Shown here: positions 33,092 to 42,124 of the stretch, piece by piece
Numbering within the stretch: position 1 is the stretch's first letter
Layout of the letters: each line of letters opens with the position of its first letter
NCBI RefSeq assembly: GCF_023277745.1
Contig: NZ_CP086322.1
Location: 6,758,001-6,822,000, forward strand
DNA: 64,000 nucleotides
DNA from: Streptomyces halobius
GTDB lineage: Bacteria; Actinomycetota; Actinomycetes; Streptomycetales; Streptomycetaceae
Reading direction: 5' to 3'
Notes under the pieces: model-generated
Databases searched by the model: none
What the model saw: the letters and a program-made list of their open reading frames with translations, nothing else
What the model was told of the DNA's origin: nothing
Program-made: the position numbers and the translations under genes

Positions 33092-36000
33092 TTGATAGGT
33101 AGATTCCGGTCTGATCCTGGCCGGTCACGCGGTCGTGTGGCCCAGGCAGCGGCAAAGGCCGTGTCCACGGCCGTGGTCGCGGCCATGCTGGGCGGCATTT
33201 CGACCCAGGCCGCTGCCGCCACACTCGCTGCCGCGCCGCCTGCCCGCCAGGGCTCATTCACCCAGGCTCTGTCCACCCTGGACCGTGCGGCCGCTTCGCT
33301 GCCGAACACGGCCCCGGCGCCGGCTGACGCTCCGCCGTCGAAGCTGGAGAGGATGAGCCGGGACTGGGACCGGGAGATGGTGGAGAGCTACGCGGAGTTC
33401 GACGAGTTCGAGGAAGTCCGCGAGGCCGCCAAGAAGGCCCTAGAAAGCAGCGATCCGAACGCGATCCGGGAGTTCCTGGAGCACGGTATGGCCGAAGCCC
33501 GCAAGCGGGCCCAGGAAAAGAAGGACGACACCGACGCCAGCAACCGCAAGAAGATCGAGGCGATGCGCGGCACGGGTGGGCCGCACTTCAACGCCGAGGT
33601 CGAACGCGTTCTGGGACCTAAGGCCACGGCCAGGGACCGGGCCGACTTCCTGGCCTTCGGTGCCAAGATCGCCCGAGAGCGGGATGAGAAGGACGAGAAG
33701 ACCGCCAAAGAGCGTGCGGCCGAACTCCGCCGCCGGGTAGAGATGCTGGCCGGCGTCGGCGGGCCGGAGGTGAAGAAGGCCGCGCAGGCCGCGCTGGATG
33801 CCGGCAATGACAAGGCGATCGCCGAGTTCTTGGACAAGGGCTATCAGATCGCCGCGCAGAAGGACGCCGACGACCGGGCGGCGCATGAGAAGGCGCAGAA
33901 GGAGGCCTTGGAGGCGGCGGAGAAGCTGCAGGATCTGGCGGAGCGGACCGCCCGCGCGGCCACGGCGCGTACCAAGCTGATCGACGTTCATGGGGATGCG
34001 GTCAGGGCGCTGAAGGACGCGTCCAATGCGATGATGCAGGCGGCTTCGGCCTCGCGTGAGGCTGACCGGATGCTGTCGGCCGACCGGGCGGGCAAGCGCC
34101 TGTCCGACTACGGCAACGTCAAGGCTGAGGTCGCCCGGCAGGTCAAGTACGCCATCGAGGCGGCAAGGGCGGCCAAGGTGGCGGCCCTGCGGGCCAAGGT
34201 GCAGGCCGACATCTTGGTGGAGAGCGGGCTGACCCACGGCGTCCAGTGGGCCGAGGTCGCCTATGGCATCGAGGCCGCAGCTGACGCGGCGGCCAAGGCG
34301 GCCCAGACCGCCCAGCACGCCGTGGACGCCACCGAGGCTGATGCCAAGGGGCTTCACGCCAAGAACCGGGCCGAGCTGCATGAGCAGCAGGCCAAGAAGT
34401 GGCGGGCCAACGCCGAGCAGCAGGCCAAGGCCGCAGCGCACATGGCTGCTGCCGCCCAGAAGCAGGCGAAGATCGCCGCCGATGCCGCTGCCCGGGCCAA
34501 GCGGGCCCGCTTTGATGCGGAAAAGGCTCAGCGGGCGGCGTGGGAGCACGCTAAGAAGACCCGCCAGGCCCGCCTCGAAGCCGAACGGCAGGCCAAGATA
34601 GCCGCCGAACAGCGCAAGGTCGCCGAACGCGAACGCAAGCTGGCCGCCCAGGCACGAGCCCGCGCCGAACGCGAACGCAACGCCGCCGCGGCCGCGCGGG
34701 CACGCGCGCAGGCCGAGGCGCGTACCGCGGCAGCACTGCGGGCTCAGGCCCAGGCCGCGGCGGCGCAGGCGGCTTCGGCCCGGGCGAGCGCCGCGGAGAA
34801 GGAAGGCATCTCCGCCAAGGCCGACCAGAAGGCCCGCAGCGAGGAGAGCAAGGCCCGCGAGGCGCGGAACAAGGCGTTTAAGGCTGAGCAGGACCACCAG
34901 GCCAAGGAAGCACGGGCCAGGGCGATTGAGGCGATGGCCGCCTCGGGCCGCGGCACCGCGGCCGCAGGCGAGGCGAAAGCCGCGGCGAAGGCAGCACGGG
35001 CGGACGCCAACGCCGCCGGAGCAGCAGCCAACCAGGCCCGCAGCGCGGCCGATGGGGCCAGTGGGGCGGCCATACGCTCCCGTGCCGCGGCGACCGAAGC
35101 CGCCGGGCACGCCGCCCGAGCACGGGCCGCGGCAGCCCAGGCCACCGCACACGCCGCCAAGGCCAACGCCGCCGCCAACAACGCCGAGGCCGCCGCCGCC
35201 AAGGCGAACGCCGCGGCGAACAAGGCCGAGGCCCAGGCCGCCGCCACCCACGCCGCAGCCCAGCGCGCCAATGCCAAGGCCGCCCAGGCCACCGCGCAGC
35301 AGGCCCGCGCCGGCATCGCCGCCCACGAGTCCGCCCGCCTGGCCGGGCTCACCGCGATGCACGCCAGCAACGCCTTGCAGGCGGCTAACCTCACCAGGGA
35401 TGAGGCCGACGGCGCGGCCCGTGAGGCCGCGATGGCCCGCATCCAGGCCACCATCGCGGTCCAAGCGGCCGGCGCCGCCCGGACCACCGCGGCAGGTATC
35501 GCCGACCCGGCTAACACCGCCATCACCCTGACCGCGCCGTTCTCCGGCAAGGACATCGACGCCGACTTCGCAGCGCTGGTCGCCAAGGCCGCCCTCGAGA
35601 CGGGCAAGGAGCAGGTCGACGCGGCCGAGGCCAAGGCCACCGAAGCGCTCAAAGCCGCCGAGGCCGCCGAGGCCGCGGCCAAGCGGGCCGGCGCGCAGGT
35701 AGCACCGGCGTTCAAGGCCGCCGCCGACGCAGCCCGCTCCACCGCGAACGCGGCACGCTCGACCGCGAACGCGCTGAAGTCCGCCGCCCAGGCGGCCCAA
35801 GATGCAGCCAAGGCCAGGGCAGCAGCAGCATCCGCTAACAAGGCCGACACCCAGGCCCAGGCCGACGCCAAACAAGCTCGCCAAGCAGCCAACCAGGCCT
35901 ACAAGGACGCGGCAGCGGCACGCAACGCAGCCACCCAGGCAGAGGCCGAAGCAGCCCGCGCCCGCGGCGTTGCCGCCGACGCGCAGAAGCAGGCCAACGC

Positions 36001-37429
36001 CGCCAACAGCGCCGCCAGTCAGGCCGAGCACGAAGCCAGCGTCGCCCAAGGCGCCGCAGCCCAGGCAGAAAAGGACGCCGCCGACGCCAACAGCTTGGCC
36101 GCTTCCGCAGAGAAGCACGCCAAATCTGCGGAAGAAGCAGCCAAGAACGCCAACAAATACGCCAAGGAAGCCGACCAAGCGGCCAAGAAGGCCGAGGAAT
36201 ACCAGCGCGAACAGGAACGCAAGCGCCGCGCAGAAGCCGCCAAACAAATGGGCAAGAGCGGCGGCCCCGGGCTGAGCAATCTAGATAAATGGGCCCTCAA
36301 AAAGGCCGGGATGACACCAGAGGAGTACGAGAAGGCCCGACAACTCGCGGACAAGGGAATCACCGATTTCTTGAAGGAAAACGGCGGCAAGATCCTTGAA
36401 GAGCTCCTCGGCCTTGACGACATAAAGAAATGCTTCACTGAAGGCAACGTCGAAAGCTGTTTCTGGACGCTCATCGGTGCCCTCCCCTGGGGCAAGGCCC
36501 TCCAGGCCATCAAGGAGCTTCCGGCGATCTCCAAGGCTGTCGTCCGCATTGTCGGCGGATTCAACAAGTTCCTTGAAGAGTCTGCTACAGCAAAGAAGCT
36601 GATGAGCAAGGGCCAGGAGACCCTGAACAAGTTCCGCCGGTCTCCTTCATGTGCGGTGAATTTGAGCCAAGCAGCGGAATACAATAGCTTCGCGCCTGAA
36701 ACCTTGGTGCTGATGGGCGACGGTACTCGTCAGGCGATCAAGGAAGTCCGGGCGGGACAGCAGGTTCTCGCTACTGACCCTGGTACCGGTGAGACCAGCG
36801 CACGGGCGGTCACCAAGGTGATCAGCGGCGAAGGTCGAAAGAACCTTGTCGAGATCACTGTCGACGCCGACGGCGAAGCTGGAAGTGCCACCGGTACGGT
36901 CACCGCCACTGACGGGCATCCGTTCTGGGTGGACAGTCGGGGGCGTTGGCTGGATGCCGCGGAACTCAAGGCGGGTGACTGGCTTCGCGCCCCGAACGGT
37001 GAACTGCGTGAGGTCGTTGGCACCCGTGCCTGGACCGAGGTCCGCAAGGTTTACAACCTCACTGTCGAAGGCATCCACACCTATTACGTTACTGCGGGCG
37101 ATGTTCCCATCCTCGTCCACAACGTTGGAGGTATGGACGGCTGCGGTGACGCCGCCTACAACGGTACGCTCCACATCCGTGATGAGGCCGAAGCGGAACT
37201 GAAGAAGACTGGTAAGCCTGGCAGCCATCATTTCGACATGACGGATGACCAGCTGGCCGATTATCTCGACGGCTTTGCTGGCCGGGGTGACGGAGCTCCG
37301 ATGAAGAGCGGTGGAAAGGGCTGGTACGACCAGGAGCGCGGCGTCGTCGTCATTCAGAGGAATGAATACTCGATGACGGCGTACAAGGATACGGTCGAGG
37401 CGTTCAAAAATCGCCTGTCGAAGAGTTAG
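33092..37429 (+). CDS. Polymorphic toxin: ALF repeats, long coiled coil, Hint domain, unrecognised C-terminal toxin candidate
   Basis: TTG 33092 with GAGG 11 bases upstream gives 1445 residues. GTG 33077 has no site. A signal peptide (VSTAVVAAMLGGISTQAAAA) is followed by ALF repeats to about residue 280 (EVKKAAQAALDAGNDKAIAE). An exceptionally long Ala/Lys/Gln/Arg coiled coil runs to about 1060. A pretoxin Hint domain spans about 1197-1344, with SFAPETLVLMGDGT, TDGHPFWV and VHN (H1343-N1344). The usual Hint Cys1 is Tyr1197. The last 100 residues (GGMDGCGDAAYNG to the end) match no family I know and should be the effector, followed by an immunity-sized ORF. Confidence 0.82.
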   Translation: MIGRFRSDPGRSRGRVAQAAAKAVSTAVVAAMLGGISTQAAAATLAAAPPARQGSFTQALSTLDRAAASLPNTAPAPADAPPSKLERMSRDWDREMVESYAEFDEFEEVREAAKKALESSDPNAIREFLEHGMAEARKRAQEKKDDTDASNRKKIEAMRGTGGPHFNAEVERVLGPKATARDRADFLAFGAKIARERDEKDEKTAKERAAELRRRVEMLAGVGGPEVKKAAQAALDAGNDKAIAEFLDKGYQIAAQKDADDRAAHEKAQKEALEAAEKLQDLAERTARAATARTKLIDVHGDAVRALKDASNAMMQAASASREADRMLSADRAGKRLSDYGNVKAEVARQVKYAIEAARAAKVAALRAKVQADILVESGLTHGVQWAEVAYGIEAAADAAAKAAQTAQHAVDATEADAKGLHAKNRAELHEQQAKKWRANAEQQAKAAAHMAAAAQKQAKIAADAAARAKRARFDAEKAQRAAWEHAKKTRQARLEAERQAKIAAEQRKVAERERKLAAQARARAERERNAAAAARARAQAEARTAAALRAQAQAAAAQAASARASAAEKEGISAKADQKARSEESKAREARNKAFKAEQDHQAKEARARAIEAMAASGRGTAAAGEAKAAAKAARADANAAGAAANQARSAADGASGAAIRSRAAATEAAGHAARARAAAAQATAHAAKANAAANNAEAAAAKANAAANKAEAQAAATHAAAQRANAKAAQATAQQARAGIAAHESARLAGLTAMHASNALQAANLTRDEADGAAREAAMARIQATIAVQAAGAARTTAAGIADPANTAITLTAPFSGKDIDADFAALVAKAALETGKEQVDAAEAKATEALKAAEAAEAAAKRAGAQVAPAFKAAADAARSTANAARSTANALKSAAQAAQDAAKARAAAASANKADTQAQADAKQARQAANQAYKDAAAARNAATQAEAEAARARGVAADAQKQANAANSAASQAEHEASVAQGAAAQAEKDAADANSLAASAEKHAKSAEEAAKNANKYAKEADQAAKKAEEYQREQERKRRAEAAKQMGKSGGPGLSNLDKWALKKAGMTPEEYEKARQLADKGITDFLKENGGKILEELLGLDDIKKCFTEGNVESCFWTLIGALPWGKALQAIKELPAISKAVVRIVGGFNKFLEESATAKKLMSKGQETLNKFRRSPSCAVNLSQAAEYNSFAPETLVLMGDGTRQAIKEVRAGQQVLATDPGTGETSARAVTKVISGEGRKNLVEITVDADGEAGSATGTVTATDGHPFWVDSRGRWLDAAELKAGDWLRAPNGELREVVGTRAWTEVRKVYNLTVEGIHTYYVTAGDVPILVHNVGGMDGCGDAAYNGTLHIRDEAEAELKKTGKPGSHHFDMTDDQLADYLDGFAGRGDGAPMKSGGKGWYDQERGVVVIQRNEYSMTAYKDTVEAFKNRLSKS

Positions 37430-37437
37430 GGTGACGA

Positions 37438-37698
37438 ATGCGTGTCAATGCAAGCGCTGGGCAGATCATCATTACGGTCGACAGTGAAGAGCTCATGCGG
37501 GTGGCCTGCGTCATGGCTGAGTCCTTGAGTATGCTCTCGCGACCCGAATTCTACATCCGGACGGGGTGCGCAAAGCCGAACGTCGAAGAACTGGTGCAGT
37601 GCCTGCAGGACGTTGCCGATGGTACGGCGACCGGGTTCGAACTGGATGTTCCCGCTGGCGTTGAGGTGGTAGAGAATCCGCCTCGCCCAAGGCGCTAG
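37438..37698 (+). CDS. Probable immunity protein
   Basis: The 86-residue ORF starts at ATG 37438, eight bases after the toxin gene stop. It has no signal peptide, so it stays in the cytoplasm. It shows a strand-rich start (QIIITVDSEELMRVA), a helix and an acidic C-terminus. Size, order and spacing are those of toxin/immunity pairs. I recognise no known immunity family. The function is inferred from position. Confidence 0.55.
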   Translation: MRVNASAGQIIITVDSEELMRVACVMAESLSMLSRPEFYIRTGCAKPNVEELVQCLQDVADGTATGFELDVPAGVEVVENPPRPRR

Positions 37699-38005
37699 CA
37701 CTACAGCCGACGTTCCGGGTCAGCACGCTGGGGTTCTTCCTGGTGAGCATGACGAGAGCGGACCCGCAGCTGACCGATGGTCAGTCCTGAATGCCTTCGG
37801 CGACGCCGTTGGCCTGCGAAAACGCGGAAGTTCCGTGGCAGCGGCGGTAACCCGTGGGGTGTGGACGCCCCGGTTCCGTTCATCGGTGACGGGCCCGGGA
37901 ACCGGCCGAACAGTGTGGTGCACTGTGACGAGCCAGCGAACGAATTCACCGTCAGCCTCACCCGGTAACCGGGTCGGGCACCAGGTGATCTAATACAACG
38001 AGAAA
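37699..38005. other. Intergenic region without recognised gene
   Basis: About 300 bases follow the immunity gene. A 63-codon frame ending at 37968 has no ribosome binding site and no recognisable family. I see nothing else of note. Confidence 0.5.
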
Positions 38006-38040
38006 GGGAGGGGCCGGCCCTTACTGGCCGGCCTCCTCCC
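38006..38040. terminator. GC-rich hairpin
   Basis: GGGAGGGGCCGGCC (38006-38019) pairs with GGCCGGCCTCCTCCC (38026-38040) with one bulged base and a short loop. A poly-T tract is interrupted (CTCTTC). It separates the toxin module from the two small membrane genes. Confidence 0.6.
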
Positions 38041-38068
38041 CTCTTCACGCATCAAGGGAGAATTCCTC

Positions 38069-38257
38069 ATGGGCTACCTGTACATAGCCTTCTTCGCTGC
38101 CTTCCTCTACCTGGCGCCCGTGATCCTGCTATGCGTAAAGGTCGCGAACAAGACAACGGCGAAGACAGGCTGGGCCATCGCCTTCGGCCTACTCATTTTC
38201 CCGGTCATCCTGCTGGTCATCGGCGGGGTGATCGACGCGAACGGGGCCGCGTCATGA
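38069..38257 (+). CDS. Small two-segment membrane protein
   Basis: The 62-residue protein starts at ATG 38069 behind AAGGGAG. It has two hydrophobic helices (YIAFFAAFLYLAPVILLCV and IAFGLLIFPVILLVIGGVI) joined by a short basic loop. It overlaps the following membrane-protein gene by 4 nt (ATGA). Membrane pairs of this size sometimes serve as toxin export or immunity helpers. No family is recognised. Confidence 0.6.
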   Translation: MGYLYIAFFAAFLYLAPVILLCVKVANKTTAKTGWAIAFGLLIFPVILLVIGGVIDANGAAS

Positions 38258-38544
38258 CCATCATCGCCACAGGCATAGCCGCCTTGTTCATGGCCGTCGG
38301 GTTCGCCTGGCCGTTTCTTCCCCTCGTGGTGTATCCATTCAACCGCTGGCGCGGCATGTGGGCCGCTGTCTACTGCGGTATCACTGGCTTCATCGCCGGC
38401 TACGTCATCTTCCGCTACTCCCACCACATGACGGGCACGTTCTTCCAAGCCTCGGTCTACACGTCGGCTGCACGGATCGCCGTTGAGCTGACAGGAGCCA
38501 TGGAAAGGTTCCGCCGCCGGCGGCCAGCACGCGTCCGCAAGTAG
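38254..38544 (+). CDS. Small membrane protein
   Basis: The 96-residue protein starts at ATG 38254 within the ATGA overlap. Two hydrophobic segments (IATGIAALFMAVGFAWPFLP, AAVYCGITGFIAGYVIF) precede a soluble tail ending in a basic cluster (RFRRRRPARVRK), which should face the cytoplasm. It is coupled to the 38069 gene. The function is unknown. Confidence 0.6.
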   Translation: MTIIATGIAALFMAVGFAWPFLPLVVYPFNRWRGMWAAVYCGITGFIAGYVIFRYSHHMTGTFFQASVYTSAARIAVELTGAMERFRRRRPARVRK

Positions 38545-38583
38545 AGAGAAGCGGGCGTCTACCCTCCTCATCGGTGCCCCGAT

Positions 38584-38719
38584 TCGTCACGCCGGTGCTG
38601 CCGGGCGACAAGGTGCACCGCCCGGTTCCCGTACGGGCCACCGCGGCCCCGCGGCCGCATCCCAGCACCACACGAACTGATGGCCTGGCTCGACGGTCAT
38701 GCCGAAGTCGTACACACCA
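38584..38719 (+). repeat. 136-bp direct repeat, copy 2
   Basis: Identical to 25409-25544. Here it is out of its methyltransferase context and fused directly to the IS3-family transposase remnant that starts at 38720. It marks the right bracket of the toxin island. Confidence 0.9.
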
Positions 38720-39068
38720 CTCCGACGCGGGCTCGCAGTACACATCGTTCACGCTCGCCGAGCACCTGGACGCGGCCGGCATCGCAGCCTCGATCGGCTC
38801 AGTCGGGGACGCGTATGACAACGCGCTCATGGAGTCCACGATCGGCCTGTTCAAGACCGAGGTGATCAAGCCCCGGCGGCCGTGGAAGACGCTGTCGCAG
38901 GTCGAGCTGGCCACCGCCGAGTGGGTCGACTGGTACAACCACAGCCGCCTCCACGGTGAGCTCGGCCACATCCCGCCCGCCGAATACGAAGCCAGCCACT
39001 ACCAAGCAACCACGAAACCCCAGGTCACAACCACCATCTGAGCTCTCTACCGAACCCGGGGCGGTTCA
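38720..39068 (+). mobile_element. IS3-family remnant with one end
   Basis: The fragment encodes the C-terminal catalytic part of an IS3-type transposase: HSDAGSQYTSF, SIGSVGDAYDNALMEST (with the Glu), WVDWYNHSRLHGELGHIPP, stopping at 39041. It ends with the right terminal repeat CTCTACCGAACCCGGGGCGG at 39045 (continuing to 39068). The left two-thirds of the element is missing and is replaced by the 136-bp repeat. Confidence 0.85.
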
Positions 39069-39344
39069 GACATCGACGCAGCCTCATCTCAAATGATCGA
39101 GTGGCGGGGCGGCGGACCGGATGTATGGGCCTCCGACACTGCCTGAAGCCTGGGGGCTTGGGGGACCAGTGAAGCTCACCTGGTCCCCTGTGCGAGCATC
39201 CCCGAGCACCAGCCAGCCGCGGGCCCAGGACCCAGCCGACGACGGCCGTACGCGGCCGCTCGACTAGCGCCCTCGTCCAGAGTCACCGCCCCGAGGCGTC
39301 TCGCCGGTGTGTCCCCAGCACGGGTGCTGCAGTGGTGCTGCTGG

Positions 39345-39866
39345 TTAGGCTGGCAGGCCGTGGAGCATGACCGCGAAGTTCGGGGAGTCCGGGAACGGCT
39401 GACGGTTCCCGACTTTCCGGTACCCCCATGCCTCGTATAGCGTCTGCACCTTCGGATGGTTGGGGTCGACCAGGAGCACAGCCAGGGCTTCGGGCCTGTC
39501 CTCCAAGAGTGCGGCGTGTAGCCGCTCAGCTGTGCCGGTTTTGCGCCACTTCGGCCGTACCATCAGCTCAGACAAGGAGAATGTCGAGTCATCGGCCGGC
39601 GGATCATTCACGTGCTCGCGCCACCACTCACGGCCCGGCGTGGCCGGGGCCCCGTACGCGAATCCGACCGGTTCGCCTCCGTCGTAGCCGATCACGCACG
39701 CGAACCCGGCATTGCCGCCCCAGTGGTCGACAAACCAGGGGAACCGCTCATCGAATTCGGTCATGTCGTTCGCGTAGGCGTCGGCGTGAACGTCGAGGAG
39801 GGTTTGCCTGATCTGCGGTAGGTCATCGTGCACGAAGTGGCGGAGTTCGACGGTTGCCGTGGTCAC
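39345..39866 (-). CDS. GNAT-family acetyltransferase
   Basis: The 173-residue protein starts at GTG 39866, overlapping the regulator stop by 4 nt. GNAT features include a central strand pair (ACVIGYDGGEPVGFAYG) and the CoA loop region VRPKWRKTGTAERLHAALL. The closing strand is QTLYEAWGYRKVGNRQPFP. It is co-transcribed with the XRE/TPR regulator upstream of the RiPP operon. The acetyl acceptor is unknown. It could act on the regulator's ligand or be unrelated to the RiPP. Confidence 0.82.
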   Translation of the reverse strand: MTTATVELRHFVHDDLPQIRQTLLDVHADAYANDMTEFDERFPWFVDHWGGNAGFACVIGYDGGEPVGFAYGAPATPGREWWREHVNDPPADDSTFSLSELMVRPKWRKTGTAERLHAALLEDRPEALAVLLVDPNHPKVQTLYEAWGYRKVGNRQPFPDSPNFAVMLHGLPA

Positions 39867-41149
39867 GGGATGCTCCATTCGTTCCGGTAGCGGTCGGTCC
39901 ACTCGTGCGCGACATGCGCGGACGGGGCCAGGGTGAACAGGTCGCGTTGGAAGTCGCCGAGGAGCTGACGCATGCGGCCGGGGAGCGGGTCCCCGTCCAT
40001 GATCGTGAAGATGTCCGCGCTGGTGGCGCATGCCTGTTCAGCATCGCCTTGATGCAGCTGGGCGAGCGCAAGGCGCGCGGTGGTGTGCGCGCGGTTGCGC
40101 CGGTACGTCTCGGGGAGGGCGGACAACGCCCGGTACGCGGCGGCCTCAGCCTCCGTCGGATGGCCGACGACGTCGCGCACGATCGCGGTCAGCGAGTACA
40201 GCTCTGCAGGACCGTAGAAGGCGATCCAGGGCGCCCGCGGATCCGCTAAATCAGCCTTTTCAAGGGCGTCTTCGGCGCGGCCAAGTGAACGCAGGGCTGC
40301 GCGATGATCCCCGGCGTGCGCGAGCCCAATAGCGGTCCGCGCACAGACGAGTGAGGCATGCAGCGGGGAGCGGCGGGCTACGGTCGTTGCCTGCGCGGCC
40401 TGGGCAGCGGCAATGGCCTCGCCGTAGTCCTTCCGCTGCCGGGCGAGCATGGCGCGGAGGTTCCACACTTGCATGGTCATGTCGGGGTCCTGGGCCATGC
40501 CTGCGAGGGTCAGCGCACGGTCAAGGTGTTTGCCGGCGGCGTCGAGCTGTCCGGCGTCGATCAGAGACCATGCAGCGGTTGCGACGAAGTCGGAGGAGAC
40601 GGCGAACAGGCGTTGGCGTACGCGTTGTGTGGTGGACCGGCGTTGGAGTCCTAGGGCCTCGTCGGCTCCGGCGAGGGCGGCGCGTTCGAGGGCGGTGTGT
40701 CCGCCGCGCTCGGCGTCAAGTGCGACGAGGTTCTCGACGCTGTCACGGAGTCGGATCACGTCGGAGGTTCCAACGCGTGGCGGGCGGGTTATGCGGGGTA
40801 CGGCGACGGCGGCGGCGGTGCTGGTGGCCGCGCCGACGAACCGGCGGCGGTGCACGGGGTCCTCCGGTGGTGCAGTTGGGGGTACGGGGTTGGTGGTGCC
40901 TTTCCCCCGAGGCACGAAGCCTAGGTCTGCGACGGTTCGACCAGTGATGGCCTCTAAAGCGCGGCGTTGGCGCGCTTGGGGCCACCGGTTCTCTCCGGAC
41001 TTCCATCGGAACACTGTGCGTTCCGACGTGACGCCAGGGCGGCCGGTGAGGTCGCGGATGGCTTCGTTGACCGCGTCGGCCAGCTCAGCGGCCGACATGC
41101 CAGCGTCCTTCATCCAGGCGGTGAGGTGTTCGTTTCTGGTCTCCGCCAT
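39863..41149 (-). CDS. XRE-type regulator with tetratricopeptide-like C-terminus
   Basis: The 428-residue protein starts at ATG 41149. Residues 5-75 form an HTH domain (MSAAELADAVNEAI, VTSERTVFRWKSGENRWPQA). A linker carrying a short hydrophobic AAAVAVP segment follows, then helical TPR-like repeats to the end (AAWSLIDAGQLDAAGKHLDR, GEAIAAAQAAQATTVARRSP, ARLALAQLHQGDAEQACATS). Such HTH-TPR proteins are common pathway regulators next to Streptomyces RiPP loci. It is divergent from the operon starting at 41511, so it probably controls it. Confidence 0.82.
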   Translation of the reverse strand: MAETRNEHLTAWMKDAGMSAAELADAVNEAIRDLTGRPGVTSERTVFRWKSGENRWPQARQRRALEAITGRTVADLGFVPRGKGTTNPVPPTAPPEDPVHRRRFVGAATSTAAAVAVPRITRPPRVGTSDVIRLRDSVENLVALDAERGGHTALERAALAGADEALGLQRRSTTQRVRQRLFAVSSDFVATAAWSLIDAGQLDAAGKHLDRALTLAGMAQDPDMTMQVWNLRAMLARQRKDYGEAIAAAQAAQATTVARRSPLHASLVCARTAIGLAHAGDHRAALRSLGRAEDALEKADLADPRAPWIAFYGPAELYSLTAIVRDVVGHPTEAEAAAYRALSALPETYRRNRAHTTARLALAQLHQGDAEQACATSADIFTIMDGDPLPGRMRQLLGDFQRDLFTLAPSAHVAHEWTDRYRNEWSIP

Positions 41150-41510
41150 GAGGACACGTGACCCATCGCATCGAAGGTTGAGCGGTTTCAGCGAAGGCTG
41201 GGCACAGAATCGCGAGGCCGGACCGGGTGAGGCCCTCGTGCCGCACGCTGTGCCCGTTGTGCGAGCCTTGTCGGCCCTGCCTCGGCCAGCCCACTCAACC
41301 TTCACGGAACATCACGGTAGGTGGATAGGCTCGCCACGGATAGTAAAGAGCGGGTCAATTCGTCAGCTTCCACGCGAGCCACCCGCGCAATTTCGTCATG
41401 CACAACGAGCGGTGACGGTCGGTTAGCTGGTGTGTACGGCCCCGTCGCGCCCGGGTCCCCCGAGGGCACGGCGGGGCGCCGAACCCGACCGCGAGCGCGA
41501 GGCGATCGAT
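41150..41510. other. Divergent intergenic region before the RiPP operon
   Basis: This 361-bp stretch between the regulator and the first operon gene should hold both promoters. I could not pick a convincing -35/-10 pair or operator by eye. No gene is supported. Confidence 0.45.
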
Positions 41511-41741
41511 ATGACGACGCGCGGCACGACCCCCCTTCCACCGACCGGCGGACTCGTGGACGCCCCAGTGCTCCACTGCGAGGCGTTGACGGACCGGCAA
41601 CGCCAGGGCTCCTCGTGTTGCTGGTGCAGCGGCACCCCCGACCGCCGATTCCCTGTCCCAGCACTTCGTACGGTCGGCGTCCGCCTGTACGCCTGCGTCC
41701 TGTGCGCTGGCATGTACGGCGTTTCTGAGGTGTCCCGGTGA
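41511..41741 (+). CDS. Small zinc-ribbon-like protein
   Basis: The 76-residue ORF starts at ATG 41511. It carries SSCCWCSGTPD and then LYACVLCAGMYG, two CxxC pairs 30 residues apart that could bind zinc. It overlaps the next gene by 4 nt (GTGA). It appears to be the first gene of the long RiPP operon. Similar tiny Cys-pair proteins occur again at 45837, so they may be part of this system. Confidence 0.55.
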   Translation: MTTRGTTPLPPTGGLVDAPVLHCEALTDRQRQGSSCCWCSGTPDRRFPVPALRTVGVRLYACVLCAGMYGVSEVSR

Positions 41742-42124
41742 GCGCCGCATCGTGGGCAGTACCACCGTCCAGCACGCCGGCCGCGCTCTACATCTGTGCC
41801 CGACGCCCCGGGACCATGTCGACCCAGCCGGAGGACAAAGCACTCGCGGAGGGCCAGGCGCACGCCGAGCGGCACGGCTGGCCGATCCTGCACACCATCA
41901 CCGACCCCTACGACGAGGCGAACCCCCAGCAGCGCCCCGGATGGCTCCGGGTACGCACACTGGCCGCCGCCAATCGGATCGGCGTCGTCATCACCCGCTG
42001 GCCTGCTTCCATCGCTCCCGAATCGCTCCACGAACTGCGGCACGAGGAGATCGGGAAGTTGGCCGCGGACGGCTGCACGGTGGACTACTCCTGGTCGTCG
42101 CCGATCTCGACGGAGAGGGCGTGA
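41738..42124 (+). CDS. Hypothetical protein, 128 residues
   Basis: GTG 41738 overlaps the preceding stop. The first 26 residues look unstructured and ATG 41816 (MSTQPEDKALAEGQAHAERH) may be the true start. The domain contains GWPILHTITDPYDEANPQQR and a strand-helix end. I do not recognise it. It ends in a 4-nt overlap with the following small gene. Confidence 0.5.
   Translation: MSAASWAVPPSSTPAALYICARRPGTMSTQPEDKALAEGQAHAERHGWPILHTITDPYDEANPQQRPGWLRVRTLAAANRIGVVITRWPASIAPESLHELRHEEIGKLAADGCTVDYSWSSPISTERA

Noticed and set aside
33440..36247. A 935-codon open frame antisense to the coiled-coil toxin gene.
   Set aside because: It is a shadow of the extreme GC and Ala/Lys repeat codon bias. 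It has no ribosome binding site and only low-complexity Gly/Leu/Arg sequence.
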